A stretch of 32,212 nucleotides of DNA from Candidatus Daviesbacteria bacterium RIFCSPHIGHO2_01_FULL_40_11. Lineage in GTDB: Bacteria; Patescibacteriota; Microgenomatia; Daviesbacterales; UBA10151. Under the pieces are notes generated by a model. It was not told the DNA's origin. It ran no database searches and saw nothing but the letters and a program-made list of their open reading frames with translations. Positions 1 through 7,805 of the stretch are shown in pieces. Each line of letters starts with the position of its first letter. Positions within the stretch are counted from its first letter, which is position 1. The stretch covers positions 1 through 32,212 of the forward strand of contig MFCP01000007.1 in assembly GCA_001776635.1 (NCBI GenBank). Direction: 5' to 3'. A program made the translations under genes and the position numbers.

Positions 1-138
1 ATCAAGACTCGTTTAAATTTATATCATGAACAGACCAAGCCGCTTCTGGATTATTATAAAGATCAGGGGATATTGATTGAGGTTGACGGGGTAGGGAGCA
101 TAGAGAAGATCCGGGATGAGATTAGAAAGCAAGTTTAA
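1..138 (+). CDS. adk: Adenylate kinase, C-terminal fragment (gene starts before the window)
   Basis: The first 45 codons read in frame 1 to a TAA at 136-138. The peptide has the last-helix pattern of adenylate kinases: R-x-x-x-Y-x-x-x-T-x-P-x-L-x-Y-Y, then a short strand ending in VDG and a final helix. Adenylate kinase interconverts AMP, ATP and ADP in the cytoplasm. The P-loop, LID and AMP-binding parts lie outside the window, so the call rests on the tail plus position: adk directly before map and infA is the standard bacterial order, and map starts three bases after this stop. Other P-loop nucleoside monophosphate kinases share this tail, but the neighbourhood makes adk by far the most likely. 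Confidence 0.85.
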   Translation: MKTRLNLYHEQTKPLLDYYKDQGILIEVDGVGSIEKIRDEIRKQV

Positions 139-141
139 GGG

Positions 142-912
142 ATGAAAGCAAGAAATACCTACGAACAAAGCTTGATGAGGAAATCAGGTGTTATTGCTGC
201 AAAAGCTCTTAAGAAGGCAGTAGAAGCGATTAAGGTTGGTGTAGCAGAACTTGAAATTGATGAAATTGCCAGAAAAGAAATCATCAAACTTGGTGGAGAT
301 TTGTCTTATAAGACAGTACCCGGATACAAGTATGCTACTTGCATCACGGTAAACGAACAGGTGGTGCATGGGATACCTACAAATAGAAAGTTTGAAAGCG
401 GTGATTTGGTCAGCGTAGATCTGGCGGTTGTGTATAAAGGTTGGCATACGGATTGCGCTTGGAGTATTTTAGTAAGCGAACAGGGGATCGGGGACTGGGG
501 ACAGTTGAAAAAAACAAAATTCTTGAAAATTGGAGAAGCAGCACTGTGGGATGGGATAGAACAGGCAGTAGACGGTAATAGAGTGGGGGATATCTCATCT
601 GCTATTCAAGAAAAGATCGAAGGATCAGGTTATTCTGTCGTCAGGAGTTTAGTGGGACACGGGGTGGGTAGAAGTTTGCATGAGGATCCGGAGATACCTG
701 GATTTGGGAAAGCGGGCAGCGGTTTAAGTTTAAAAAGTGGTATGGGTTTGGCAATTGAAGTAATTTACACAGTGGGGTCGCCTGATGTGATTCTAGATAG
801 TGACGGCTGGACTTTTTCTTCCTCTGATAAATCATGGGGAGGACTTTTTGAGATGACTGTGATTGTAGGCAGAAAGGAAGTTGAAGTACTGACGGATTGG
901 CGTAAAGCTTAA
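142..912 (+). CDS. map: Methionine aminopeptidase, type I
   Basis: Removes the initiator methionine from new proteins in the cytoplasm. The 256-residue protein is a single pita-bread peptidase domain. All five metal ligands of the family are visible: D93 (in SVDLAV), D104 (in HTDCAW), H173 (in VGHGVG), E206 (in AIEV) and E237 (in FEMTV). The substrate-contacting histidine is H76 in VVHGIP. There is no N-terminal SH3-binding or zinc extension, which fits type I. The ATG lies three bases after the adk stop, so the two are probably co-transcribed. The stretch around 215-235 is slightly longer than usual but no catalytic residue is missing. Confidence 0.95.
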   Translation: MKARNTYEQSLMRKSGVIAAKALKKAVEAIKVGVAELEIDEIARKEIIKLGGDLSYKTVPGYKYATCITVNEQVVHGIPTNRKFESGDLVSVDLAVVYKGWHTDCAWSILVSEQGIGDWGQLKKTKFLKIGEAALWDGIEQAVDGNRVGDISSAIQEKIEGSGYSVVRSLVGHGVGRSLHEDPEIPGFGKAGSGLSLKSGMGLAIEVIYTVGSPDVILDSDGWTFSSSDKSWGGLFEMTVIVGRKEVEVLTDWRKA

Positions 913-969
913 AAATTCTATGGGTTGTAAGATGAAGCTAATTCTGATAAAATACCTTAACCTAGATTT

Positions 970-1212
970 ATGATAAAGGATGTTATTGAGGTAGAAGGCA
1001 AAGTTAAAGAGGTTCTGCCTAATACTTTATTTAGAGTAGAGATTGACAGAAGTAGCGATGTGCCTGAACTTTTGGGAAGAGTGATTTTGTGCCATATCTC
1101 GGGCAAGATGAGAATGCACTATATCAGGCTTTTGGAAGGCGACAGGGTGCGGGTGCAGATGAGTCCGAAATATGATTTGGATAAGGGTCGTATCACTTTC
1201 AGATTAAAGTGA
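970..1212 (+). CDS. infA: Translation initiation factor IF-1
   Basis: An 80-residue OB-fold protein that binds the ribosomal A site during initiation. The sequence matches IF-1 throughout: an early IEVEGKV strand, L-P-N-x-x-F-R-V, G-x-V-x-x-H-I-S-G-K-M-R, and the R-I-x-L-L-x-G-D-R-V region. It is slightly longer than the usual 72-75 residues. The gene sits between map and rpmJ, its normal place. About 57 bases separate it from map and contain a TAAAAT hexamer (around 947-953) about 17 bases before the ATG, so an extra internal promoter is possible. A hairpin with a T-run follows the stop. Confidence 0.95.
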   Translation: MIKDVIEVEGKVKEVLPNTLFRVEIDRSSDVPELLGRVILCHISGKMRMHYIRLLEGDRVRVQMSPKYDLDKGRITFRLK

Positions 1213-1219
1213 GGGAATA

Positions 1220-1255
1220 CAAGGACCTGCTTCGCTCGCAGAACCTTGCCTTTTT
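1220..1255 (+). terminator. Intrinsic-terminator-like hairpin between infA and rpmJ
   Basis: CAAGG (1220-1224) pairs with CCTTG (1244-1248), and inside it CTGC (1227-1230) pairs with GCAG (1238-1241) around a 7-base loop. Five T residues follow at 1251-1255. This is the form of a Rho-independent terminator, here inside the ribosomal superoperon. A possible new promoter (TTGCCT 1246-1251, 18 bases, TATATT 1270-1275) overlaps its 3' arm. It may act as an attenuator that separates the upstream adk-map-infA part from the rpmJ-to-rpsI part. The hairpin is seen in the sequence; its function is inferred. Confidence 0.55.
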
Positions 1256-1295
1256 AAATCGAAGGCTATTATATTTTTAAGGAGGATTTAAAAAC

Positions 1296-1412
1296 GTGAA
1301 AGTAGCAGCTAGTATAAAAACAAGGTGTAAATTTTGTAAAATAGTCAAGCGCGAGGGCATACTATATGTCATTTGCCCCCGTGACCCAAGGCACAAGCAA
1401 AGACAAGGATAA
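1296..1412 (+). CDS. rpmJ: Ribosomal protein bL36
   Basis: A 38-residue zinc-ribbon protein of the large ribosomal subunit. It starts with GTG, with an excellent Shine-Dalgarno sequence (AAGGAGG at 1279-1285). The translation has the bL36 layout: KV-x-A-S-x-K at the start, C11-x2-C14, C27 and H33 as the zinc ligands, and the invariant ending HKQRQG. It lies four bases before rpsM, as in most bacteria. The zinc-binding form is intact; many bacteria carry a cysteine-free paralogue, which is not seen here. Confidence 0.95.
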   Translation: MKVAASIKTRCKFCKIVKREGILYVICPRDPRHKQRQG

Positions 1413-1416
1413 AAAT

Positions 1417-1839
1417 ATGGCTAGAATTGCAGGAGTTGATTTGCCGGAACAAAAACGAGTTGATATTGGACTGACCTATATTTTTGGTATAGGTAGGTCT
1501 AATGTGGGCCAGGTGATCAAAGAGGCGAATGTTGATGGAGCAAAAAGGGTGAAAGATTTAACAGAAGAAGAAATCAATAAATTACAAAAAGCAGTTGAAC
1601 AATTTAAAGTAGAAGGAGATTTAAAGCAAGAGATTGAACAAAATATCAAAAGATTGGAAGAAATCGGCAGTTACAGAGGCACAAGGCATAGAAAAGGCTT
1701 GCCGTCCAGAGGACAGAGAACCAGGTCTAATGCCAGAACCAAACGAGGCAAAAGAAAAACTGTTGGTACTGTCAGGAAAGAAGTAGTTACAAAGATGGGT
1801 GGTCCATCGGCAGGACCCGAGGGAGGAAAAGCACAGTGA
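1417..1839 (+). CDS. rpsM: Ribosomal protein uS13
   Basis: Small-subunit head protein that contacts tRNA and the large subunit. The chosen ATG gives the expected start [10 protein letters not shown]. An in-frame ATG at 1366 would add 17 residues that overlap rpmJ and look nothing like S13. Family landmarks are ALTYI-like text (here GLTYIFGIG), the helix-hairpin-helix region, and the basic stretch [18 protein letters not shown] followed by the [10 protein letters not shown]-type RNA-binding tail. At 140 residues it is longer than the usual 118-126 because of a basic C-terminal extension. Its TGA overlaps the GTG start of rpsK. Confidence 0.95.
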   Translation: MARIAGVDLPEQKRVDIGLTYIFGIGRSNVGQVIKEANVDGAKRVKDLTEEEINKLQKAVEQFKVEGDLKQEIEQNIKRLEEIGSYRGTRHRKGLPSRGQRTRSNARTKRGKRKTVGTVRKEVVTKMGGPSAGPEGGKAQ

Positions 1840-2231
1840 CAAAAAGACAGATAAAACTCAAATCAATGAAAAAGGTAGAGAAAAGAGTTACTAGCGGCAG
1901 GGTATATGTCACCGCAACTTTTAACAATACCCTTATTACTTTAACAGATACTTCAGGTAATACTTTGGCCTGGGGAAGTTCTGGTACAGCGGGTTTTAAG
2001 GGAGCCAGGAGATCAACACCGTATGCTGCAATTTCTGCTATGGAGAAGTTAGCTCAAACTGCCAAGGGATTAGGAATGATCTCGGTTGAAGTATACATCA
2101 AAGGCCCAGGATCAGGTAGGGATGCCACTATCAAAGCCTTAAGAGGAGCAGGTATTAATATTACGATGATTGCTGATGTTACCCCAATACCACACAACGG
2201 CCCAAGACCGAAAAAGAGGAGGAGGGTTTAA
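1836..2231 (+). CDS. rpsK: Ribosomal protein uS11
   Basis: Small-subunit platform protein near the E site. The 131-residue sequence has the S11 core: [14 protein letters not shown], the [18 protein letters not shown] block, VKGPGSGR-like text (here [10 protein letters not shown]) and the ending [16 protein letters not shown]. The start is GTG at 1836, overlapping the rpsM stop (GTGA), with a purine-rich ribosome site GAGGGAGG just upstream. Overlap with rpsM and a one-base overlap with rpsD point to translational coupling within the superoperon. Confidence 0.95.
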   Translation: MTKRQIKLKSMKKVEKRVTSGRVYVTATFNNTLITLTDTSGNTLAWGSSGTAGFKGARRSTPYAAISAMEKLAQTAKGLGMISVEVYIKGPGSGRDATIKALRGAGINITMIADVTPIPHNGPRPKKRRRV

Positions 2232-2833
2232 TGGCACGCTATACTGGTCCAAAAAGAAGATTATCAAGAAGAGAAGGTTTGGCTTTATTTGCTAAAGATG
2301 CAAAAGCTATTGAGCGAAAAGGAGCAGTGCCTCCAGGACAGCATGGACTAGGTAGAAGACGGCGAATATCGGAATATGGTGTGCAGCTTAGAGAAAAACA
2401 GAAAGCAAAAAGAATTTTTGGTTTGTTGGAGAAACAATTTAAACGATATTTTGAGGAGGCTAGTAAAGTCAGAGGAGCAACCGGTCTTGTCTTGCTTCAA
2501 ACCCTGGAGACCAGGTTGGATAATGTAGTCTACCGATTAAACTTTGCAAAAAGTAGAGCCGGGGCGAGGCAATTGGTTAGTCATGGTCATATTAAGGTTA
2601 TGGGTAAAAAGGTCAATATTCCATCTTTCCAAGTTAAGGTTGATCAGACTATTGAAATATCGGAAGATTTAAGAGATAATACACAGGTTAAAAAGAGTTT
2701 AGAGGAAGCTCAAACCTTGCCGGAGTGGCTTGATAGACGTGCCACAGTAGGCAAGGTTTTAAGAATGCCAGAGCGGGAGGAAATGGAACTATCAATTGAT
2801 GAACAATTGATAGTTGAGTATTACTCTCGCTAG
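2231..2833 (+). CDS. rpsD: Ribosomal protein uS4
   Basis: Primary 16S rRNA-binding assembly protein of the small subunit. The 200-residue sequence starts [16 protein letters not shown], has the EKQKAKRIFGLLEKQF region typical of the N-terminal domain, then an S4 RNA-binding fold around residues 92-155 (LETRLDNVVYRLNFAKSR and the VSHGHIKVMGKKVNIPS hairpin). There are no cysteines, so this is the zinc-free form. In many bacteria S4 represses its own operon by binding a leader; no such leader was identified here. The ATG overlaps the last base of the rpsK stop. Confidence 0.95.
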   Translation: MARYTGPKRRLSRREGLALFAKDAKAIERKGAVPPGQHGLGRRRRISEYGVQLREKQKAKRIFGLLEKQFKRYFEEASKVRGATGLVLLQTLETRLDNVVYRLNFAKSRAGARQLVSHGHIKVMGKKVNIPSFQVKVDQTIEISEDLRDNTQVKKSLEEAQTLPEWLDRRATVGKVLRMPEREEMELSIDEQLIVEYYSR

Positions 2834-2845
2834 TCCAAAATAAAT

Positions 2846-3751
2846 ATGTTTAAAGTTAAAACAGAGAAAGAATCAGAAAATTTTGCAAAGTTAGCAATCG
2901 AGCCACTTGAGGTAGGTTTCGGTCATACCTTAGGAAATAGCTTAAGGAGAGTACTGTTAACCGCTTTACCGGGAGCTGCCGTGACTTCAATCAAGATTGA
3001 TGGAATCTCTCACAGGTTTTCAGTACTTGACGGTATTTTGGAAGATGTTATTGAGATCATCCTAAATATTAAAAAAATCCGCTTGAATGTTCATTCTGCG
3101 AATGGGATAAAACTAACCCTTAAAGCATCAGGTAAAGGTATTGTCAAAGCTTCAGATTTGGTAGTTGAGGGAGATGGAGAAATCGTAAGTCCTGATACTC
3201 ACATTGCAACCCTAACAGACGCTAAATCAAAACTTAATATAGAAATGATTGCTCAACAAGGTAAGGGTTATTCAATTGCAGAAGAGAGGAAGACTGATGA
3301 GATCGGTGTAATTTCGGTAGATGCTTTATTTAGTCCGGTTGTATCAGTCAATTATAACGTGGAACCTACCAGGGTAGGACGAAGGACAGATTTTGATAAA
3401 TTAATATTAGATGTGACAACTGATGGGACTATTTCCCCGCTGGAAGCGTTAAATTCCGCCGCAAGAATTTTGTCGGATACCTTCCATAGCGTCTTCGAAC
3501 CGGTGGTTGAGGAAGAAGTAGAGGATTCGGGTTCCAAAATCTCTGAAGAGACTTTGAAATTAACTATTGAAGAACTTGATTTACCTGTCAGAATTACCAA
3601 CGCCTTAAAGGCTATAGAGATAAATATTATTGAGGATTTAATCAATACTCCGCGTCCGCAGCTACTGAAAGCTAAGAATTTAGGAACGAAATCCATCAGG
3701 TTAATATCGGAAAAGTTAGCGGAGAGGGGGTTGACTCTTCGTGAGGCATAG
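2846..3751 (+). CDS. rpoA: DNA-directed RNA polymerase subunit alpha
   Basis: Alpha subunit that nucleates RNA polymerase assembly and binds promoter UP elements and activators. Residues 1 to about 225 form the dimerisation domain (EPLEVGFGHTLGNSLRRVLL near the start; VNYNVEPTRVGRRTDFDKL around 168). An acidic linker (VEEEVEDSG) leads to a complete C-terminal domain with helix-hairpin-helix motifs. The DNA-contacting residues of the C-terminal domain appear kept: R and N in VRITNAL and K-S in LGTKSIR. The 301-residue length is slightly below the usual 310-330. The last 11 bases overlap rplQ. Confidence 0.97.
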   Translation: MFKVKTEKESENFAKLAIEPLEVGFGHTLGNSLRRVLLTALPGAAVTSIKIDGISHRFSVLDGILEDVIEIILNIKKIRLNVHSANGIKLTLKASGKGIVKASDLVVEGDGEIVSPDTHIATLTDAKSKLNIEMIAQQGKGYSIAEERKTDEIGVISVDALFSPVVSVNYNVEPTRVGRRTDFDKLILDVTTDGTISPLEALNSAARILSDTFHSVFEPVVEEEVEDSGSKISEETLKLTIEELDLPVRITNALKAIEINIIEDLINTPRPQLLKAKNLGTKSIRLISEKLAERGLTLREA

Positions 3752-4244
3752 AGTTTATGGTAAACACCTTGGAAGAAATAAGGACCAGCGCAAGACACTC
3801 TTTAAAGGGTTAGTATATTCTCTTTTATCCCATGGGACAATACAAACTTCTGAGGCTAAAGCTAAAGCAATTAAAGGTTTAGTGGATAGGATAATTAACT
3901 CCGCCAAAGAAAATCCAAAACTGCCAGGACATCTAGTGCAATCTTTTGTAAGCGATAAGGCTTTGCAGAAAAGATTAACTGACGAAGTTCTCCCCAAGTT
4001 AGGGACAAAGAGTTCAGGGTTTACCCGAATGGTAAGGTTGGGAACAAGATTAGGTGATCAAACTACTATGGTTAGGATGAGTTTAATTGGGAGTGAAGAG
4101 CTAAAACCAATCAGTAAAGACAAGGTATCACGGGAGGAACGAGTACCCCGCCAGAGGCGAGGCTCGCTAACGGCGGCACAAGTACCACAAGTAGAAAAAC
4201 CCCGTGGTACTGCTAAAAGAAAAACTAAAGCAAAGACTAAATAA
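3741..4244 (+). CDS. rplQ: Ribosomal protein bL17 with a basic C-terminal extension
   Basis: Large-subunit protein near the exit tunnel. Residues 1-115 are standard bL17: [43 protein letters not shown], and the [25 protein letters not shown] end. The start is GTG at 3741, inside rpoA, with a purine-rich GAGAGGGGG upstream. The total of 167 residues exceeds the usual 115-130. The extra roughly 45 residues are a low-complexity tail rich in K, R, P and T. The DNA for this tail holds two GC-rich palindromes (see findings), so part of it may come from an inserted repeat. Confidence 0.95.
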   Translation: MRHRVYGKHLGRNKDQRKTLFKGLVYSLLSHGTIQTSEAKAKAIKGLVDRIINSAKENPKLPGHLVQSFVSDKALQKRLTDEVLPKLGTKSSGFTRMVRLGTRLGDQTTMVRMSLIGSEELKPISKDKVSREERVPRQRRGSLTAAQVPQVEKPRGTAKRKTKAKTK

Positions 4245-4246
4245 TT

Positions 4247-4639
4247 ATGTCAACAAATAGATTATCAGCAAAATCGATAAAGAGAGAAAAACATACCATT
4301 GACGCGAGCGGAAAGATCTTAGGAAGGCTTGCAACAGAGGCGGCGATGATTTTAATGGGTAAGAAAAAGCCTGAATATGTGCCGTATTTAGATACAGGAG
4401 ATTTTGTGGTGGTGACAAATGCAAGTAAGGTTAAGGTAACAGGGAAAAAGATGAAAGATAAACTCTATACTAGGCATTCAGGTTATCCCGGAGGTTTAAA
4501 GACCGAAACGTTTGATAAGCTAGTAAACAGAAAGCCCGAATATATTATTGAACATGCAGTCAAAGGTATGCTGCCTCATAATAAGTTAGGTAGTCAAATG
4601 GTTAAAAAGTTAAAGGTTTTCTCCGGGGAGGCAAAGTAA
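4247..4639 (+). CDS. rplM: Ribosomal protein uL13
   Basis: Early-assembling 23S rRNA-binding protein. The 130-residue sequence shows the L13 landmarks: [16 protein letters not shown], the [21 protein letters not shown] core, [14 protein letters not shown] and the [12 protein letters not shown] motif. It is a little shorter than the usual 140-145 residues at the C-terminus. Two bases separate it from rplQ and it overlaps rpsI by one base (TAATG), so it is co-transcribed with rpsI as in nearly all bacteria. Confidence 0.95.
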   Translation: MSTNRLSAKSIKREKHTIDASGKILGRLATEAAMILMGKKKPEYVPYLDTGDFVVVTNASKVKVTGKKMKDKLYTRHSGYPGGLKTETFDKLVNRKPEYIIEHAVKGMLPHNKLGSQMVKKLKVFSGEAK

Positions 4640-5028
4640 TGGAGAATATATCTACTGTGGGACGCCGTAAAGAAGCAGTTGCCAGGGTTAGATTGTCAGA
4701 TGGTAAAGGTCAGGTAACTGTTAATGGTAAACCTATTGTGGAATATTTCCCGGGGTCAGTGGCGCAAAAGCAATATAACCGGCCTTTGGAGATTACCAAG
4801 ACTTCTGGCAAATATACAATTTCGGTAAAAGTAAAAGGCGGAGGGCAAGTTTCGCAACTGGGAGCAGTTATTCATGGGATCGCGAGAGCCATAGCTAAAA
4901 CAAACCCAACTTCGAGGACTGTTTTGAAAAAAGAGGGCCTCTTGACACGTGATGCCAGGGTTAAAGAGAGAAGAAAGTACGGCTTAGCCCAAAAAGCCCG
5001 TGCCAAAAAACAATCTCCAAAACGGTAA
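4639..5028 (+). CDS. rpsI: Ribosomal protein uS9
   Basis: Small-subunit protein whose C-terminal tail reaches the P-site tRNA. The 129 residues include the S9 start TVGRRKEAVARVRL, the VNGKPIVEYFPG strand, VKGGGQVSQLGAVIHGIARA, and the basic tail with RDARVKERRKYGLAQKAR ending in S-P-K-R. The terminal arginine that touches tRNA is present. GGAGG at 4627-4631 is its ribosome site. This appears to be the last gene of the superoperon; no clear terminator is visible before the following sugar mutase. Confidence 0.95.
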   Translation: MENISTVGRRKEAVARVRLSDGKGQVTVNGKPIVEYFPGSVAQKQYNRPLEITKTSGKYTISVKVKGGGQVSQLGAVIHGIARAIAKTNPTSRTVLKKEGLLTRDARVKERRKYGLAQKARAKKQSPKR

Positions 5029-5090
5029 AATAATTATTACTTAAACAGTGTATTTGTTGCTAAGGTTTGGTAAAATATTTTGAAGACAAA

Positions 5091-6500
5091 ATGAACAAAT
5101 CAATTCCTCCGGAGAGTATTTTCAAGAGCTATGATATTAGAGGCATATACCCTTCTGAAATTAATGAACAATTCACCACGCCTATCACTCGTGCCATCTA
5201 TAAACTTATTTCCGATCAACTTTCTACCACTAAACCTCTCACAATAGCTGTTGGTCGGGACATGAGACTTTCCTCCCCGGCGATTTTTAAATCAGTCAGC
5301 AACACTTTAGTAGAGCTAGGAGCCAAGGTAATTGATTTAGGAATAGTTTCTACCCCTACTTTTTATTTTGCCGTTTTTAAACTAGGTTACGACGGCGGTA
5401 TCCAAATTACTGCTTCTCATAATCCCAAGCAGTACAATGGTTTGAAAATAGTCAGAAGATCTCCAACAGGACTTATTAAAATCGGCAAAAATACCGGCAT
5501 GAGTGAAATTAAACATGGGAGTAGGGAAGGAGTGGATATGATGCCCAGAGAAAAAGGCAGTATTATTAAAAAAGAGGCTGTACTAGAAGAAGAAGTCCAA
5601 AACGCCTTAAGGATTGTAGGATATCCTGAAATCAAAAAATTTAAACTGGTCGCTGATGCGGCTAATGCACTAGGCGGTCTTTATATTGATGCTTTATTTA
5701 AAGCAATTCCAGGTGAACTTATTAAGATGAATTTCGAACTGGATGGCAACTTTCCTGCTCACCAGGCCGATCCGCTGCAACCAGAAAATATAAAAGATTT
5801 ACAAAAAAGAGTTTTAGAGGAAAAGGCTGACTTGGGATTGGCGCCAGACGGCGACGGGGATCGGATGTTTTTCATTGACGAGAAAGGACAGATCGTAAAT
5901 CCGTCCCTTATTACTGCTTTAGTTGCCAAGGAACTGCTTTCTGAGAAAAAGGGTGAAGTAATACTTTTTGATATCCGATATATATTGACTCCTAAAAAGA
6001 TTGTTGAGGAATACCAGGGAAAATATGAGATTACCAAAGTTGGCCATGCTTTTATAACTGAGAAAATGGCAGAAACTGGCGGCATTTTTGCGGGGGAATC
6101 TTCCGCTCATTATTATTTTAGAGAAACTGGTAATGCGGAATCACAACTACCGGTAATTTTAATGGTTTTAAAAGTCATGACTAGGGAGGGTAAATCTCTT
6201 TCGGAAATTATAAACTCTTTAAAAAGAAGTCATGAATCCGGAGAAACTAATTTCAGGGTCAAAAATGCTTTGGAAATTATTGAGGCTTTAAAAGAAAAAT
6301 ATTCGGATGCAGAGATTAGTACGTTAGATGGTGTAGCTGTGTCTTACAAGGATTGGCGTTTTTCCCTTCGTACATCTAATACAGAGCCGCTGCTGCGACT
6401 TAATATTGAACACATTGGTAAAGAAGACCTAGAGGATAAGAAACAAGAGCTTTTGGCAGAAATAGAAAAGCATGCAGTTTTTGAGGACTTGCCAAAGTAG
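5091..6500 (+). CDS. Phosphomannomutase/phosphoglucomutase family enzyme
   Basis: Cytoplasmic alpha-D-phosphohexomutase that moves phosphate between C6 and C1 of a hexose, feeding nucleotide-sugar synthesis for surface glycans. From the ATG at 5091 (469 residues) the four domain signatures are: catalytic phosphoserine loop TASHNP (107-112), metal loop DGDGDR (253-258), sugar-specificity loop GESSAH (335-340) and phosphate-binding loop RTSNTEP (427-433). GESSAH favours a PMM/PGM rather than GlmM. A TTG at 5067 would add eight residues, but it overlaps TGGTAAAAT (5068-5076), an extended -10 box, so the ATG is preferred. It may supply sugar donors for the glycosyltransferase cluster at 15597-20459. 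Confidence 0.92.
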   Translation: MNKSIPPESIFKSYDIRGIYPSEINEQFTTPITRAIYKLISDQLSTTKPLTIAVGRDMRLSSPAIFKSVSNTLVELGAKVIDLGIVSTPTFYFAVFKLGYDGGIQITASHNPKQYNGLKIVRRSPTGLIKIGKNTGMSEIKHGSREGVDMMPREKGSIIKKEAVLEEEVQNALRIVGYPEIKKFKLVADAANALGGLYIDALFKAIPGELIKMNFELDGNFPAHQADPLQPENIKDLQKRVLEEKADLGLAPDGDGDRMFFIDEKGQIVNPSLITALVAKELLSEKKGEVILFDIRYILTPKKIVEEYQGKYEITKVGHAFITEKMAETGGIFAGESSAHYYFRETGNAESQLPVILMVLKVMTREGKSLSEIINSLKRSHESGETNFRVKNALEIIEALKEKYSDAEISTLDGVAVSYKDWRFSLRTSNTEPLLRLNIEHIGKEDLEDKKQELLAEIEKHAVFEDLPK

Positions 6501-6524
6501 GCAGTTTATGGTTTACTAATAATA

Positions 6525-6632
6525 CATACATCAAGAGATCGTGTACCCGAGTTTCACGAGTGGTACACGGCGGCAACCGTTTTAGTCACGGTGCCAATCC
6601 CGCATCATATGGTGCGGGAGATGCGGTCCAGA
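6525..6632 (+). promoter_or_regulatory. SAM-I-like riboswitch upstream of metK
   Basis: The leader of metK matches the SAM-I core. ATCAAGAG at 6530-6537 is the conserved 5' segment. P3 is GGC-A-ACCG (6572-6579) paired with CGGT-GCC (6589-6595), giving the conserved CGGCAACC and GGTGCCAA strings. P4 is CCCGCA (6599-6604) paired with TGCGGG (6613-6618), preceded by AAT and followed by AGAT as in the family. P1 is short, CATC (6529-6532) with GATG (6620-6623). The P2 arm is unusual: a plain GTGTACC/GGTACAC hairpin (6541-6547, 6562-6568) replaces the usual GGA/GA kink-turn. Bound SAM would be expected to switch metK off through the terminator that follows. Recognition is from memory of the consensus. 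Confidence 0.8.
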
Positions 6633-6652
6633 TCTGGGATAAACTTACTGAG

Positions 6653-6677
6653 ACCTCTCCTGATGAGAGGTTTTTTT
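6653..6677 (+). terminator. Intrinsic terminator (expression platform) before metK
   Basis: ACCTCTC (6653-6659) pairs perfectly with GAGAGGT (6665-6671) around a 5-base loop, and the transcript continues as seven T residues (6671-6677). It ends ten bases before the metK ATG, so it can only serve to stop transcription before metK. GGTC at 6626-6628 region, in the 3' strand of riboswitch P1, could pair with GACC of the terminator's left side, giving a simple antiterminator exchange. The hairpin is direct; the exchange is inferred. Confidence 0.85.
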
Positions 6678-6686
6678 GAAGGAATT

Positions 6687-7805
6687 ATGAGTCATCTTAA
6701 TGGTGCTATAACCACTTTTACATCTGAATCAGTCTGCGCGGGTCACCCAGATAAGATATGTGACCAGATATCAGATGCAATTTTAGATGCTGTTTTAGTA
6801 CAGGATCCAAAAGGACGTACTGCAATTGAATGCTTGGCGGGCAATAATAGATTAATTATTGCCGGAGAGATTGGAGCAAAAGCTAAAGTTGATTTTAAAA
6901 AAGTTGCCAGAAGTCAAATAAAAAGACTTGGTTATACTGATCCTAAATTCAATTTTTCAGATGAATCCCCTGTTGAAGTATTTGTTCACGAACAATCACC
7001 GGAAATTGCAATTGGGGTAAAACGAAAAGGAGCAGGAGACCAGGGTATGATGTTCGGTTTTGCTTGTAGAGAAACAGATAGCCTGATGCCTCTTCCAATT
7101 TCCATAGCACATGCTTTGGCTAAGAGAATGGATCAGGTTCGAGAGGAGAATATGGTTAAATATCTTCGTCCCGACGGTAAATCTCAGGTAACCATAGAAT
7201 ACAGACAAGGAAAACCATATAAGATTAATCAGGTTGTCATAGCTGTACCTCACAAGGAATCCATAAATTTGGATGAGGTTAAAGATGATATCTATAATAT
7301 TGTCATCATACCGGTGTTGGATATTTTCGGCTTCAAAATCCAAAAAAAGGATATTATTGTTAACGGAACAGGTATTTGGCATCACGGCGGTCCGGCATCC
7401 GATTGTGGAGTAACAGGTAGAAAAATCGTGGTGGATACTTATGGTGGGTATGCCAGGGTAGGTGGCGGTTGTTTTTCCGGCAAAGAACCTTCAAAAGTTG
7501 ACCGGGGCGGAGCTTATGCAGCCAGGTTTTTGGCCAAAAATATTGTGGCAGAAGGATTGGCTGATCGCGCAGAGGTGAGGCTCGCTTATTTTATCGGAGC
7601 TAAAAAACCCACCATGCAGGATGTAGAAACTTTTGGTACTGCCAAAAAATCTCACAAAGTAATCCTGTCTTTTATGGAGAAAATTTTGGATACATCTGTA
7701 GAGGGAATTATTGATGGTTTAGATTTACAAAGGCCGATATATCTTCCGACTGCCGCTTACGGGCACTTCGGCCGCGAGCAGTTCCCCTGGGAAAAGATTG
7801 TCTAA
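6687..7805 (+). CDS. metK: S-adenosylmethionine synthetase
   Basis: Makes S-adenosylmethionine from methionine and ATP in the cytoplasm. The 372-residue protein has all MetK signatures: GHPDK (ATP site, near the start), GAGDQGMMFGFA, GTGIWHHGGPASDCGVTGRK, DTYGG, the P-loop-like GGGCFSGKEPSKVDRGGAYAAR (given here in parts: GGGCFSGK and SKVDR) and the ending Y-G-H-F-G-R. The reading frame stays open upstream to 6591, but that part is the riboswitch and terminator. The ATG at 6687 follows GAAGGA and gives the usual start, FTSESVCAGHPDK. Expression is probably controlled by SAM through the leader. The convergent acylphosphatase gene overlaps its end by four bases. Confidence 0.96.
   Translation: MSHLNGAITTFTSESVCAGHPDKICDQISDAILDAVLVQDPKGRTAIECLAGNNRLIIAGEIGAKAKVDFKKVARSQIKRLGYTDPKFNFSDESPVEVFVHEQSPEIAIGVKRKGAGDQGMMFGFACRETDSLMPLPISIAHALAKRMDQVREENMVKYLRPDGKSQVTIEYRQGKPYKINQVVIAVPHKESINLDEVKDDIYNIVIIPVLDIFGFKIQKKDIIVNGTGIWHHGGPASDCGVTGRKIVVDTYGGYARVGGGCFSGKEPSKVDRGGAYAARFLAKNIVAEGLADRAEVRLAYFIGAKKPTMQDVETFGTAKKSHKVILSFMEKILDTSVEGIIDGLDLQRPIYLPTAAYGHFGREQFPWEKIV

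Noticed and set aside
1366-1416. Seventeen-residue extension of uS13
   Set aside because: The codons overlap rpmJ in another frame and the text does not match S13 proteins; ATG at 1417 gives the family start.
6591-6686. N-terminal extension of MetK (32 residues from an upstream ATG-like start)
   Set aside because: The DNA is the riboswitch P3/P4 and the terminator, and the peptide does not match any MetK. The ATG at 6687 is the real start.
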